A stretch of DNA of 64,000 nt from Planctomycetota bacterium (GTDB lineage Bacteria > Planctomycetota > Phycisphaerae > UBA1845 > UTPLA1). This document shows, one piece after another, positions 51,551 through 60,787 of the stretch. Within the stretch, counting starts at the first letter, position 1, and each line of letters opens with the position of its first letter. A program made the position numbers and the translations under genes. The stretch is from contig JAATGM010000010.1 of NCBI GenBank assembly GCA_015654675.1, forward strand, positions 87,755-151,754, given 5' to 3'. The notes under the pieces were generated by a model. That model saw nothing but the letters and a program-made list of their open reading frames with translations. It searched no databases and had not been told where the DNA came from.

Positions 51551-53041
51551 CTAGGCCATCGCCGGCGCAGCATGATGCGCAAACGACTTGATCGCCGCAT
51601 CCGTCGGCGCGAACTCTTTGTCTTCGCGCTCCCGGCTCGGCAAGACCTCTTCTGTCAGAAGTTGCATCATGCACCAGAACCGGATCCACAACTTCCGCGA
51701 CGCCTCGAACTCCGCGTTCGATTCAAACGCCAGTCGCAACCCAGCCAGCGCCAGGTGCGCCGGAACATCCCGGACGCTGTCCGCCCAGCAGCAGTCCTCG
51801 TCCTTGATGCAGTTCTCGTCGCCCGCCAGCAGAATGTCGCGAACCTTCTGGCTCTGCTGGCCCTCGGCCGACAGGAACGGCGGCGCTGCATCGATAACCC
51901 GCAGCCCGCCCAGCTTCTGGCTCGGCGTGAACGCGACCAGCCCGGCAATCGGCCGCGCCTCGCTCAAGAGCTGCATCCAGGCCGGACCAAACGTCTGCGA
52001 AAGCTGCGTCGGGTCGCCGCACAGCGTGTGAATCTGCCCGAAGTACTGCCGCGCCTCGTCGGCGAAGCCGAGCAGGTGCAGCGTCTGCAGCATGACGTGC
52101 CAGCGAATGTAAATCGGCGGAGTCGGCGACTCGGCCGAGAACGCCACCGCCACCCGCGGATCGACACCCAGCCGCTCGATCATCCCGCTGACGTAGCTCG
52201 GGCCCATGCGCAGCACGCCGAACACGTCCGCGAAGATCGTCTCGTGCCATCGCGACCAGAGCGGCGCCGTCTGCGGAGAAACGTTGGCAATCACACTCTC
52301 CTGCAGCAGCTTGTGCGAAAACTCATAGCCAAGCTGCAAATCCTGATAGAGCTGCACGCCCACTTCGTGTGCGATCGCCACCAGGTTCCACGGATCGGCC
52401 AGATGATCGCGCGGAATCGCCATCAGCGTGATCGGGATCGGCCGACCAGCGACCGCCGCCGCCTGGGCATGCTGCCGCCAGACGTACAACGCATCCGGCG
52501 TATCCGTCAGATAAGCCAGCGGCGTCCGCGATAGCGCCTCCTTCGGCAACAGTCCGCGCTGGTGCGCGATCTTCGCCGTCGGGAGGTACAGATCGCGAAT
52601 GATCGCATCCAGTGCCGTGATCTTCTGGAAATCCTCCGGCGACGTCCGCTGCCGCAGCGACCGGCTCACGAAGCCGAGCGTGTCGCGGTTCGGCTGGATC
52701 ATCCGCTGCTCGATATCACCGAGCACGGCCAGACTCTCGTGGCTCCGGCCCTGGTCCAGCAGGCCGCGCGCCCGCTCAAACTGCTCGTTAATCCGCTCGA
52801 CCAAAAAGTCGGTCCACTTCCGCACCGTCTCGATGGCCGTCGCCACCGGCCGCAGGTAGGCGCGGGCCTGTTCCTGGGTCTGGTCATACGCTTCGCGCTC
52901 GGCCGGCGTGAACCGGCTGAGCAGCTCGCCGCGCACCTCGCCCGGCGCTGTATGGGCATAAAGGGCCCAGCGGCGCATTTGTGTCTGCATCTCGCGGGCC
53001 CGTGTGTACAACGTGATCAATCGTTGTCGAATGAAGTTCAT
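51551..53041 (-). CDS. Protein with degenerate HExxH motif
   Basis: A 496-residue protein with no signal peptide. The start at MNFIRQRLI has AGAGGA upstream; the frame to 53149 lies in the gap and is unlikely. The middle contains LVAIAHEVGVQLYQDLQ: H225 and E226 fit the first half of a zinc HExxH, but the second His is Val229. About 30 residues further is WHETIFADVFGVLRMGPSYVSGM, whose Glu and the acid three residues on match the third-ligand helix of gluzincins. The protein is therefore a probable inactive relative. The first 150 residues are helical. It lies 135 bases downstream of the NP-rich gene and probably forms a unit with it. Confidence 0.75.
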   Translation of the reverse strand: MNFIRQRLITLYTRAREMQTQMRRWALYAHTAPGEVRGELLSRFTPAEREAYDQTQEQARAYLRPVATAIETVRKWTDFLVERINEQFERARGLLDQGRSHESLAVLGDIEQRMIQPNRDTLGFVSRSLRQRTSPEDFQKITALDAIIRDLYLPTAKIAHQRGLLPKEALSRTPLAYLTDTPDALYVWRQHAQAAAVAGRPIPITLMAIPRDHLADPWNLVAIAHEVGVQLYQDLQLGYEFSHKLLQESVIANVSPQTAPLWSRWHETIFADVFGVLRMGPSYVSGMIERLGVDPRVAVAFSAESPTPPIYIRWHVMLQTLHLLGFADEARQYFGQIHTLCGDPTQLSQTFGPAWMQLLSEARPIAGLVAFTPSQKLGGLRVIDAAPPFLSAEGQQSQKVRDILLAGDENCIKDEDCCWADSVRDVPAHLALAGLRLAFESNAEFEASRKLWIRFWCMMQLLTEEVLPSREREDKEFAPTDAAIKSFAHHAAPAMA

Positions 53042-53176
53042 GATGGGTGTCCTCTCCGGGCGAACCCGAAATGGATGTGGCTGGCAGGCAAAACGGGGCG
53101 TGGCAACCCCGTCCGACACGCGTCGTCGAACAGGGTTGCCTGCCCACACTCAGAGATCTCTGATTTTGGCGTCACA

Positions 53177-54484
53177 CTAGCAAATGCAGTTCGTCGGGTT
53201 CAGCGGATTGAGGCCGCAGGCCCCGAACGGGTGGTTGACGAAGCTGCGAATGAGGGGATTCACCGCGCTCAGCTGCGTCGCCCACGGCGAGATCGCGTTC
53301 GTGATGAACGGGTTTGTGAGCGGGTTGACGAACGGCGTCGTGAGCGGGTTGGTGTGGATGCCGTTCCCGATGAGCGGGTTGACGAACTGGCCCGCGAGCG
53401 AGTTTTGCCACGCGATCGCTTGGAGCGGGTGCTGCCCGATCCAGGAGCGGAGGGCGGGGTGGCCCCAGGTGTTGCCGCCCAGGTTGGCATTGACATGAAA
53501 GGGCGACACGCCCAGTCCGCAGGGATGAACGGCTGACTGCCCGGTCCACGAGGGAAACGAGCCGCTAGCGTAGTTCGGTACGGGAACGATCGTTCCGGTC
53601 ACCGGATCAATCGTGGTCGAAAAGCCCGTCGACTGCGTCAGCGCGGCCGTCGCCAGCTGCTGGGCAACCAGCGGATTCGTGATGCCAAGACCGAATGACG
53701 GATGAACCGTCGGGAAGGTCTGCGGCAGGGTGCTGAACGAGTTGACGAACGGATTGATCGTCTGCGTCGGGATCACGCCCGTCAGCGGGTTGATCGCGCC
53801 GGTGTGCAGGCAGCCGCTCACAAACGGGCTGACCGTCGGCGTCGCGCCGATGAACGGGTTGATCGTCTGGAACGGATTGATCGCACCGACCGGGTTGATC
53901 GCCTGAACAGGGTTGACGCCCTGGAAAGGATTGATGGCCTGGAACGGGTTGACCATCTGGAAAGCGTTGACGGTCTGATACGGATTCACCGTCGCGAGCG
54001 GATTGAACGCGTTCAACTGCTGCGTCTGCCACGCCGCGGCCGGGTTGATCGACTGAATGAACGGATTCACGTTCGGGTTGACGAAGCCGCCGAACGGCGT
54101 CGTCTGGTTGTAGGCCAGCGCGAACGGATGAATCGCAGCCGGGTGGTTCCAGGCCGTCGCATAGCTCTGCGCCGGGTTCAGCCCGTAAGCGGCCGTCTGA
54201 TAGGGGTTCGTCGCATACGCCTGCGCCAACGGATTCAACGTCGTCGCATAAGGATTGACGGTCTGGCCGAACGGGAGGGCCGACTGGATGAACGGATTGA
54301 CGGTGCCGTAGATCTGCGGAATCGCGCCGATCGGGTTCGCAACGCCGGCCGGAATGTTGGCATAACCATAAACGCCGGGGTTCACGCCCGAAATCGCGTC
54401 CTGAATCCGTGTGTGACCGTTCGCACCGTTGACGGCGGCGGCCGGGTTCCAAGTGCCTTGCGGGGTCTGCATAGTCGACATCAT
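53177..54484 (-). CDS. NP-hexapeptide repeat protein
   Basis: A 435-residue low-complexity protein with close to 30 Asn-Pro dipeptides. The start at MMSTMQT has AAGGAGT eight bases before it; the frame extends to 54559 without support. Residues 166-213 are eight consecutive hexapeptides of the form [VI]NP[FYV]Q[AT] (for example VNPFQA and INPFQT); unit 2 has Ala for Pro, and units 6 and 8 lack the Gln. Scattered copies of [VI]NP[FYL] occur from residue 34 to the end. There is no signal peptide and no membrane helix. Four Cys occur near positions 225, 322, 423 and the C-terminus (CIC). Hexapeptide periodicity could make a beta-solenoid or filament. No known family was recognised. Confidence 0.85.
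   Translation of the reverse strand: MMSTMQTPQGTWNPAAAVNGANGHTRIQDAISGVNPGVYGYANIPAGVANPIGAIPQIYGTVNPFIQSALPFGQTVNPYATTLNPLAQAYATNPYQTAAYGLNPAQSYATAWNHPAAIHPFALAYNQTTPFGGFVNPNVNPFIQSINPAAAWQTQQLNAFNPLATVNPYQTVNAFQMVNPFQAINPFQGVNPVQAINPVGAINPFQTINPFIGATPTVSPFVSGCLHTGAINPLTGVIPTQTINPFVNSFSTLPQTFPTVHPSFGLGITNPLVAQQLATAALTQSTGFSTTIDPVTGTIVPVPNYASGSFPSWTGQSAVHPCGLGVSPFHVNANLGGNTWGHPALRSWIGQHPLQAIAWQNSLAGQFVNPLIGNGIHTNPLTTPFVNPLTNPFITNAISPWATQLSAVNPLIRSFVNHPFGACGLNPLNPTNCIC
53846..53989 (-). repeat. In-frame hexapeptide repeat array, eight units of 18 bases
   Basis: Within the NP-rich gene the DNA shows eight tandem 18-base units with conserved codons for Asn-Pro and a following Phe/Tyr/Val. They are protein-level repeats, not CRISPR: there are no unique spacers and the frame is continuous. 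Confidence 0.8.
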
Positions 54485-55003
54485 TTCTCGTTTACTCCTT
54501 CCCGATCGTCTCGGGAGTTCAAACTGCCGCGCCGGCGTCTCGCGCGAGTTGGGGTCCACAACCCAGATCGCCGCGGTGCGGCCTCAATTCCGCTGTCGGA
54601 TGCAAGACATGCCTCAACCGGTCCGCGCTGCCGGCTATCCGACGAAGCAAGCTATCGGCCCTTCCATTTCGATCTGTGTAGCCCCGCACGACCGGAATTC
54701 CCCTCGGTAGCGACAGCCCATCTGGCTCCGTTCATTCGGCTCCCGCGTCGGCAATACTGCCGCGCGATGAACTCCTATTTCGCAATGCTGCCGCACCGCT
54801 TTCCCACGCGCGCGGGCATCGCAAATAATTTTTCGTTTAACCGATTCTTTGCGCCTTTGACGGCGCCGACCCCAAAACGCTTCAGCCAGCCACTGTTCGC
54901 CCTACCCCCATTCTCACCACTGAAAACGCCGCGCGCTTGCGACAGCCACTCCGCGCCGCCACACTAACACCAAAATCGAAGCCGACCCGCAACGGAGCAC
55001 CCC
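54485..55003. other. 519-base intergenic stretch, no gene seen
   Basis: The stretch lies between the start of the NP-rich gene (minus) and the M20 peptidase gene (plus), so both promoters should be here. A plus-strand frame at 54767-54967 (66 codons) begins MNSYFAMLPHRFP but has no ribosome site or family features and is rejected. A T-rich segment (TTTTTCGTTTAACCGATT near 54832) could belong to a promoter; nothing more can be said. Confidence 0.5.
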
Positions 55004-56395
55004 ATGCCTGCCGCCACCAACCCCGCCGTCCAGACAGCCCACGACCACCTCGCCCGCAATGCCGCAGTCTACCGCAAGGAACTCTTCGATTTCCTTCGAA
55101 TCCCCAGCATTTCCGCCCAGCCGGATCACAAGAAAGACGTCCGAGCCGCCGCCGAATGGACCCGCGATCGCTGCATACGCGCCGGCCTCAAGGCAGAAGT
55201 AGTCGATTCCGCCGGCCATCCCGCCGTGATCGCTGAAGGCCCACAGAAGCCCGGCCGCCCCACGGCCCTCTTCTACGGTCACCACGACGTTCAGCCCAGT
55301 GGCGACCTCAGTCTCTGGCACACAGGCCCGTTCGATCCCATCGAACGCGACGGAATGGTCATCGCCCGCGGCGCCGCCGACGACAAAGGCCAGACCCTCT
55401 GCGCCATCGCCGCGGTCGAAGCATGGATGAAAACGGCCGGCTCCCTGCCGCTCAATCTCAAGATGCTCATCGAAGGCGAAGAGGAAATCGGCTCCCCTAA
55501 TCTCGCCCCGCTCGTTGAAAAATACCGCGACCGCCTCGCCTGCGACTTCGTCCTGATTCACGACACCTCGCAGTTCGCCGAGGAAGCCCCGGCCCTTACC
55601 GTCGGCACCCGCGGCCTCGTCTACATGGAAGTCGTTCTGACCGGACCTGAAAAGGATCTCCACAGCGGTGTCTACGGCGGACAGATCGCCAACCCCGCGA
55701 ACGTCCTCGCCGACCTCATCGCAACCCTCCACACCCCCGACGGCCGCGTCAACATTCCAAAGTTCTACGACCGTGTCGCGCCCCTCTCGCCCGTCGAGCG
55801 CGCATCTCTCGCGTCGCTCCCCTACGACCGCGCCACCTTCCTGAAAGACACCGGCAGCCCCGCCGAAGACGGCGAAGCCGGCTTCAGCACCTTCGAGCGC
55901 CGCTGGTACCGCCCCACCCTCGATGTAAACGGAATCTACGGCGGATACATGGCGGCCGGTTCGAGCACGATCATCCCCTCGCGCGCGGGAGCAAAAATCT
56001 CAATGCGCCTGGTCCCCGACCAGCGCGCCGACGAAATCGAAAAACTCTTCGTCGAAACTATCAAGCAGCGATGTCCGTCCACGGTGAAAATGGAAATGAT
56101 CAGCCACGCACACTGCGATCCTTACATGGCCGACCCCAACTCACCCGTGATGAACGCCGCCATCGAAGCGCTCGCGATCGGTTTCGGAAAATCGCCGGTG
56201 CTCATTCGCTCCGGCGGAACGCTCCCCATCCTCCCAATGTTCAAGCGCATTCTCGGCGCGGACAGCATCATGCTCGGCTACTGTCTTCCCACCTGTAACG
56301 CCCATTCCCCCAACGAGTTCTTCCACACACGCGATTTCGACGCTGGCATGCGAACCACCGCCGCGTTCTTCGGATTATTGGACCGTATTGGCTGA
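55004..56395 (+). CDS. M20 family dipeptidase
   Basis: A 463-residue metallopeptidase. Metal-binding residues are visible in order: ALFYGHHDVQPSG (His, Asp), ARGAADDKGQTL (bridging Asp), EGEEEIGSPN (catalytic and metal Glu), LIHDTSQF (Asp) and a C-terminal NAHSPNEFF (His). Between them is a lid domain starting near DLHSGVYGG (dimerisation). It resembles carnosinase/PepV-like dipeptidases of the DapE/ArgE clan. The exact substrate cannot be told. It is followed by a PEP-CTERM gene. Confidence 0.9.
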   Translation: MPAATNPAVQTAHDHLARNAAVYRKELFDFLRIPSISAQPDHKKDVRAAAEWTRDRCIRAGLKAEVVDSAGHPAVIAEGPQKPGRPTALFYGHHDVQPSGDLSLWHTGPFDPIERDGMVIARGAADDKGQTLCAIAAVEAWMKTAGSLPLNLKMLIEGEEEIGSPNLAPLVEKYRDRLACDFVLIHDTSQFAEEAPALTVGTRGLVYMEVVLTGPEKDLHSGVYGGQIANPANVLADLIATLHTPDGRVNIPKFYDRVAPLSPVERASLASLPYDRATFLKDTGSPAEDGEAGFSTFERRWYRPTLDVNGIYGGYMAAGSSTIIPSRAGAKISMRLVPDQRADEIEKLFVETIKQRCPSTVKMEMISHAHCDPYMADPNSPVMNAAIEALAIGFGKSPVLIRSGGTLPILPMFKRILGADSIMLGYCLPTCNAHSPNEFFHTRDFDAGMRTTAAFFGLLDRIG

Positions 56396-56532
56396 TTCTG
56401 CGCTTTCATTTCGCACTGCAATCCAAGCTCAGTCTGGCACAGCGCCACGTCGATGAATATATTGAAATCGCCGCCGTACAAGCCCGCGCCGGGCAAACCC
56501 CCCGTCCGCGAATGGAGATGGAGGACAAACAT

Positions 56533-57501
56533 ATGAACGCCAATCGACGCCTACTTGCTGCTATTGTTCTGACTGTCGTTGCCGCCGCCGGCTCGACCGC
56601 TCACGCCCAGCTCGGCAAAAAGCTTCTCGAAGGAATCAGCATTCCGCTCTCACCGACGCTCGGCCAGGTCCCCAACGGCCCGCAGGCCGACCAGAACATC
56701 TTCCGCCAGCGCTTCCTCCGAAACTACTTCGGTGACGGCTACGGCTATGAGTTCACCCGCACCTTCGGCAGCGACTCCTACGGCAACTTCAACCAGTTCG
56801 ACTTCGGCTCGCTGCTCAACGCATCGTTCCAGGGATCAGTCCACAATCGAGTCGAGATTAACCGTCGCCTCGTGCCCGAACTGAAGATTCAGATGGATAC
56901 CTCCGGCGCGCCCCTTCAGTACAACATCAGCACCGCGCCGGGCGGCCAGACTTTCACCTTCAGCGGAAGCCTTACCTCCAATGTCACGGCCAACATCAAC
57001 GCCCTTGGCTTCTATACGCTTCAGGTCAGCGCCTCGAATACCGGCACCAGCCGCCTTGAGGGCTACGTCGTCACTGATCAGCAGTCCACCGACTTTGACA
57101 TCGGCCCCGTCAACGTCACCGGAAACATCTACGTCGATCTCGCCGCCGCCATCGTGCAGGCCATCGCCAACAATCCGCTCGCTTCGTCGGTAACCGACGT
57201 CCCGTCCGGCGCAACCGGTAAAACGAAGAACGCCGACGGAACCGATGTTGACCCCGCGACCCTTACCGATCAGCAAATCGGCGAGATGCTCGGCCATGCC
57301 CTGATCCAGGCCATGTTTAAACAGACCCTCTCCGATCTCACCAACGGCGAACTGGAAAAGCTGCAATCTGCGCTCGGCCTGACCCCTGAGGATGCCCAGA
57401 ATGGCCTCTCGGCTGCCGGCTATGTCACTGTACCGGAGCCAACCACCCTCGCCCTTCTCGTGGCGCCGGCCGTCATTTTCGTCTTCCGACGCCGCAAATA
57501 A
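56533..57501 (+). CDS. Secreted PEP-CTERM protein
   Basis: A 322-residue exported protein. ATG at 56533 has GGAGG eight bases upstream. The signal peptide ends near STAHAQ. The mature part is beta-rich with Asn/Gly/Ser runs. The C-terminus VPEPTTLALLVAPAVIFVFRRRK is a textbook PEP-CTERM sorting signal: Pro-Glu-Pro, membrane segment and basic end. It should be handled by an exosortase (EpsH-type), which is not in the window. The role of the protein itself is unknown. Confidence 0.88.
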   Translation: MNANRRLLAAIVLTVVAAAGSTAHAQLGKKLLEGISIPLSPTLGQVPNGPQADQNIFRQRFLRNYFGDGYGYEFTRTFGSDSYGNFNQFDFGSLLNASFQGSVHNRVEINRRLVPELKIQMDTSGAPLQYNISTAPGGQTFTFSGSLTSNVTANINALGFYTLQVSASNTGTSRLEGYVVTDQQSTDFDIGPVNVTGNIYVDLAAAIVQAIANNPLASSVTDVPSGATGKTKNADGTDVDPATLTDQQIGEMLGHALIQAMFKQTLSDLTNGELEKLQSALGLTPEDAQNGLSAAGYVTVPEPTTLALLVAPAVIFVFRRRK

Positions 57502-57531
57502 ATCTCTCAAACAAACCCAATACCTAATCAA

Positions 57532-57569
57532 TCCACGAGTGGTCTTCAGCCGCTCGTGGATTTTCATTT
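57532..57569 (+). terminator. Intrinsic terminator after PEP-CTERM gene
   Basis: Arms TCCACGAG and CTCGTGGA with a 13-base loop, followed by TTTTCATTT. It lies 30 bases after the stop at 57501. Confidence 0.8.
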
Positions 57570-57636
57570 ATGCCGATCGTAAACTTAGACTGAGCGCGCC
57601 TCAGCCGCCGTGTCGCGCGAAAGGGTGGACCCCAAG

Positions 57637-58764
57637 ATGGACATCCAAGCCATCCGCGCCGAATTTCCGATCACGCGGAACTACAACTTCCTCGACCACG
57701 CCGCCGTGGCACCCATTCCCCAGCGTGCCGCCAACGCCGTCCGGGCTTACCTCGATCAGATCTCCAACTTCGTCCACATCCAGGGCAGCCCCTACGTCCA
57801 GGCGGAGGCCGCCCGCTCACTAACCGCCAAACTTCTCAACGCGGACCCCGACGAAGTCACCTTCATCAAGAACACCAGCGAAGGCATCGCCTTCGTTGCC
57901 AACGGCCTGCACTTCTCGACCGGCGACAACATTGTCACCAGTGCCGTCGAGTTCCCCGCCAACATTTACCCCTGGATGAACCTGCAGTCCCACGGCGTCC
58001 GCCTGAAAATGATCCCAGAGGATCACGGCCGCGTCCCCGTCGAACGAATCTGCGAAGCCATCGACGGCCGCACCCGCGTCGTTGCCGTCTCAGCCGTCCA
58101 GTACGCCAGCGGCTTCCGCGTCGACCTCGCCGAGCTGGGCCGCGTCTGTCAGGAAAAGGGCGTCCTGCTCTCCGTCGACGCAATTCAGGCTCTTGGCTGC
58201 GTCCCGATCGATGTGCGAAAGCTGAACATCGACTTCCTCTCCGCCGACGGCCACAAATGGCTGCTCGGCCCGGAAGGCGCCGGCATCTTCTATTGCCGCC
58301 GCGAACTACTCCGCCATCTACGCCCCAGCACGGTCGGCTGGCTCTGTATGAAGCACGCCGAGGACTATTCCCACTACCAATTTGAATTCCGCGACGACGC
58401 TCGCCGCTTCGACTCGGGTGCCTACAACCTCGCCGGCATCCACGGCCTCGGCGGCTCGCTCGAACTTTTGCTCGAAGTCGGCATCGACAAGATCTGGGCC
58501 CAGGTCCGCCAGCTCACCGACCGCCTCGTCGAAGGCGTCCGCGAAAAGGGCTACCGCGTCATCTCCTCGCGCCGCCCCGGCGAATCCAGCGGAATCGTCG
58601 CCTTCGCCTCCGACCGCCACGACGCCGAAAAACTCCGCCAACACCTCAAGGCCGAGCACCGCATCATCATCGCCGTCCGCGCCAACCGCCTCCGCGTCAG
58701 CCCCCACTTCTACAACACCACGGACGAAATCGAACACCTCCTGCGCGTTCTGCCGGCGCACTAA
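57637..58764 (+). CDS. Class V aminotransferase / cysteine desulfurase-like
   Basis: A 375-residue PLP enzyme. The start at MDIQAIR has AAGGGTGGA upstream; a GTG at 57610 would add nine residues. The PLP Lys lies in SADGHKWLLGPEGAGIFY. Features: NFLDHAAVAPIPQRA (N-terminal strand), TFIKNTSEGIAFVANGL, VEFPANIYPW and VDAIQALGCVPIDV. It belongs to the NifS/selenocysteine-lyase-like group of class V aminotransferases; the group also includes isopenicillin-epimerase-like enzymes. A loop Cys in the position used by cysteine desulfurases is not obvious, so its donor is uncertain. Confidence 0.87.
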   Translation: MDIQAIRAEFPITRNYNFLDHAAVAPIPQRAANAVRAYLDQISNFVHIQGSPYVQAEAARSLTAKLLNADPDEVTFIKNTSEGIAFVANGLHFSTGDNIVTSAVEFPANIYPWMNLQSHGVRLKMIPEDHGRVPVERICEAIDGRTRVVAVSAVQYASGFRVDLAELGRVCQEKGVLLSVDAIQALGCVPIDVRKLNIDFLSADGHKWLLGPEGAGIFYCRRELLRHLRPSTVGWLCMKHAEDYSHYQFEFRDDARRFDSGAYNLAGIHGLGGSLELLLEVGIDKIWAQVRQLTDRLVEGVREKGYRVISSRRPGESSGIVAFASDRHDAEKLRQHLKAEHRIIIAVRANRLRVSPHFYNTTDEIEHLLRVLPAH

Positions 58765-58836
58765 CGCCGCTCCGTGCGGCCGACACGATCCCGCAGGGAA
58801 AGTGCTTTAGTCTTACTCAGTCAGTTAACTTGATTC

Positions 58837-59499
58837 TTACGCGCGAGCGTGACCCGATGCCGCACGCCGCCGCATCCCCACCAATGCGATCAATGCCAGA
58901 AACCCCGTCGCCGGTTCGGGCAACACGGTCAGTCCATCCAACCCGAAGGCCCCGCGAAGCGAATTGGGCGTCCCGGTATATGGCGCCAAATCATGTCGGA
59001 ACAACAACCGCTCCGACGCCGCCAGGGCATCCGCGAATGTGCCCGGACCAGTCCCCTGAATCCTTGTCCAGCCGGCCGGATCATTAAACAGAATCGTGAA
59101 CTGCGTCCACCCGCTCGTCGACGGAATGAATGTTGCGTTCGACTGCCAGAAATTCGACAGCGGTACCCCCAGCCCAACGTGAATATTGACCGGCGCCTGG
59201 CTACCCAGATCCTTCAACCAGAACGTAAACCCCGGAATTCCCTGCCCCGTTAGATTCCCAGTAACCACCTCGTCGCTGTTCGCCATTCCCAGATGCCCGG
59301 CCGGCGTGCGGATGGCCGATACGAAACCATCGCCAACACCGCCGATGCCACCGGTCGCCTCCCACTGAACCTCGCCCCCGCCAAAGAATCCGTCAGTCGT
59401 CCCATCATTGAAATCAAACGTAAATCCAGGTGTAGCTCCGGACACGCCCGCGACACCCAGAAACCCAAATACACCGATAACGACGAATTGTTTCAGCAT
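58837..59499 (-). CDS. Secreted PEP-CTERM protein
   Basis: A 220-residue exported protein. Start MLKQFVV has GGAGGATGGG immediately upstream. The signal peptide ends near GVSGATP. The mature part has a lectin-like/jelly-roll look (FTFDFNDGTTDGFFGGGEVQWEATGG and the later WTQFTILFNDPAGWTRI), and the C-terminus LPEPATGFLALIALVGMRRRA is a PEP-CTERM sorting signal. The two PEP-CTERM proteins in this window are not related in their mature parts. Confidence 0.87.
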   Translation of the reverse strand: MLKQFVVIGVFGFLGVAGVSGATPGFTFDFNDGTTDGFFGGGEVQWEATGGIGGVGDGFVSAIRTPAGHLGMANSDEVVTGNLTGQGIPGFTFWLKDLGSQAPVNIHVGLGVPLSNFWQSNATFIPSTSGWTQFTILFNDPAGWTRIQGTGPGTFADALAASERLLFRHDLAPYTGTPNSLRGAFGLDGLTVLPEPATGFLALIALVGMRRRAASGHARA

Positions 59500-59678
59500 C
59501 CCATCCTCCGCTCCTAATAGCATAGTGAATATGTCCGCCCAATTACAAGCGCCGCCGTCCGGCGCCCGCGACGCGCAACCGGCAAATCCGGTCGCATTCC
59601 CCGCGTACGTGCGTCAATAAACGCCACGATCGTCCGCTGCCGCGCACCTAACCCGTCCACCGGTTTACAATGCAATGC

Positions 59679-60578
59679 ATGAACCGCCGACAAACGCTCC
59701 TACTCTCGATTCTCCCCGCCCTTCTGTGCTCCGCCTGCAACACCTTCGGCCCCACCGCCCCGCCCTGTCCGCCGCCCCCCGCCGACCACATCGTCATCGT
59801 CGTCGAGGAAAACCACGCCAACGCCCAGATCATCGGCAACCCCGATGCCCCCTTCATCAACCAGCTCGCCCAGCGCGGCGTCCTCTTCACGCAGTCCTTC
59901 GCCGTCACCCACCCCAGCCAGCCCAACTACTTCGCCCTCTTCGCCGGCGACACCTTCGGCATCACCGACAACTCGGCGCACCCGCACGATCTCTTCACCA
60001 CCCCCAACCTCGCCTCCAAACTCCTCTCCGCCGGCCGCACCTTCATCGGCTACGCCGACGGCCTCCCCGCGCCCGGCTATGACGGCGAATCCTCCGGCGA
60101 CGCGACAACCGGCACCTACGCCCGCAAGCACATCCCCTGGGTCAACTGGCAGGACTCCACCACACCGCTCCCACCCAACAAACTGCCGCCCGACGTCAAC
60201 CAGCCGTTCACAAGCTGGCCCGCCAACCTCGACGACCTCCCCACCGTCGCCTTCATCGTCCCGAACCAGAAACACGACATGCACGACGGCACCGTCGCCG
60301 AGGCCGACGCCTGGCTCGAATCCGCCCTGACCGGCTACCTCGACTGGGCCGCCACCCACAACAGCTTGCTCATCCTCACCTGGGACGAAGACGACGGCCT
60401 GGCCCTCAACAACATCCCCACCATCTTCGTCGGCCCCATGGTCCAGCCCGGCCGCGTCTCCGGCGTCATCACGCACTACACCGTCCTGCGAACCATCGAA
60501 GAAATGCTAAACCTCCCCCACACCGCGAACACCGACCAAGTCACCCCAGTCCCCTGCAACGCCTGGCTACCGCACTAG
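59679..60578 (+). CDS. Phosphoesterase-family lipoprotein
   Basis: A 299-residue exported protein; start MNRRQTLLL (or three codons earlier at 59670). The lipobox is ALLCSAC, lipidation near residue 20. The fold is that of the phosphoesterase/phospholipase C family: HIVIVVEENHANAQII near the start (metal-binding Glu-Glu-Asn-His), FAVTHPSQPNYFALFAG (the Thr/Ser-Gln-Pro-Asn region), VAFIVPNQKHDMHD and ILTWDEDDG (Asp pair) with a late PTIFVGPMV. It could remove phosphate from lipids or nucleotides at the surface. Confidence 0.88.
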   Translation: MNRRQTLLLSILPALLCSACNTFGPTAPPCPPPPADHIVIVVEENHANAQIIGNPDAPFINQLAQRGVLFTQSFAVTHPSQPNYFALFAGDTFGITDNSAHPHDLFTTPNLASKLLSAGRTFIGYADGLPAPGYDGESSGDATTGTYARKHIPWVNWQDSTTPLPPNKLPPDVNQPFTSWPANLDDLPTVAFIVPNQKHDMHDGTVAEADAWLESALTGYLDWAATHNSLLILTWDEDDGLALNNIPTIFVGPMVQPGRVSGVITHYTVLRTIEEMLNLPHTANTDQVTPVPCNAWLPH

Positions 60579-60663
60579 CCGCCGGCGCCACCTGCTCCGG
60601 CATGGTGCAAGAACCCCAATCATCCACAGCCGAATGAATGCGAACACTTTGCACCGGCTTCCG

Positions 60664-60695
60664 AGTCCGAACCCGCAGCGCCAGCGCCGGCCCGG
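60664..60695 (+). repeat. Dispersed repeat, copy F
   Basis: AGTCCGAACCCGCAGCG is followed by CCAGCGCCGGCCCGG. It lies in the gap between the phosphoesterase gene and the membrane protein gene, some 47 kb from the other copies. Confidence 0.75.
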
Positions 60696-60787
60696 TCGCG
60701 TTCCACGCAAGTTAACGCGGCGACAAGCCCGCGGATTGCCGCCCGATCATACTGTTCGACTAGAATGACCCGATATCGGAAGATCAA

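Noticed and set aside
53846..53989. Possible CRISPR array because of regular direct repeats
   Set aside because: Units are 18 bases with no spacers, lie in frame within a coding sequence, and no cas gene is near.
53702..54967. 421-codon plus-strand frame opposite the NP-rich gene
   Set aside because: Its Arg/Asp periodicity merely mirrors the 18-base repeat of the NP gene; the minus frame has the ribosome site and the clean protein repeat.
54767..54967. 66-codon frame beginning MNSYFAML
   Set aside because: No ribosome site and no conserved look; ends without any domain.
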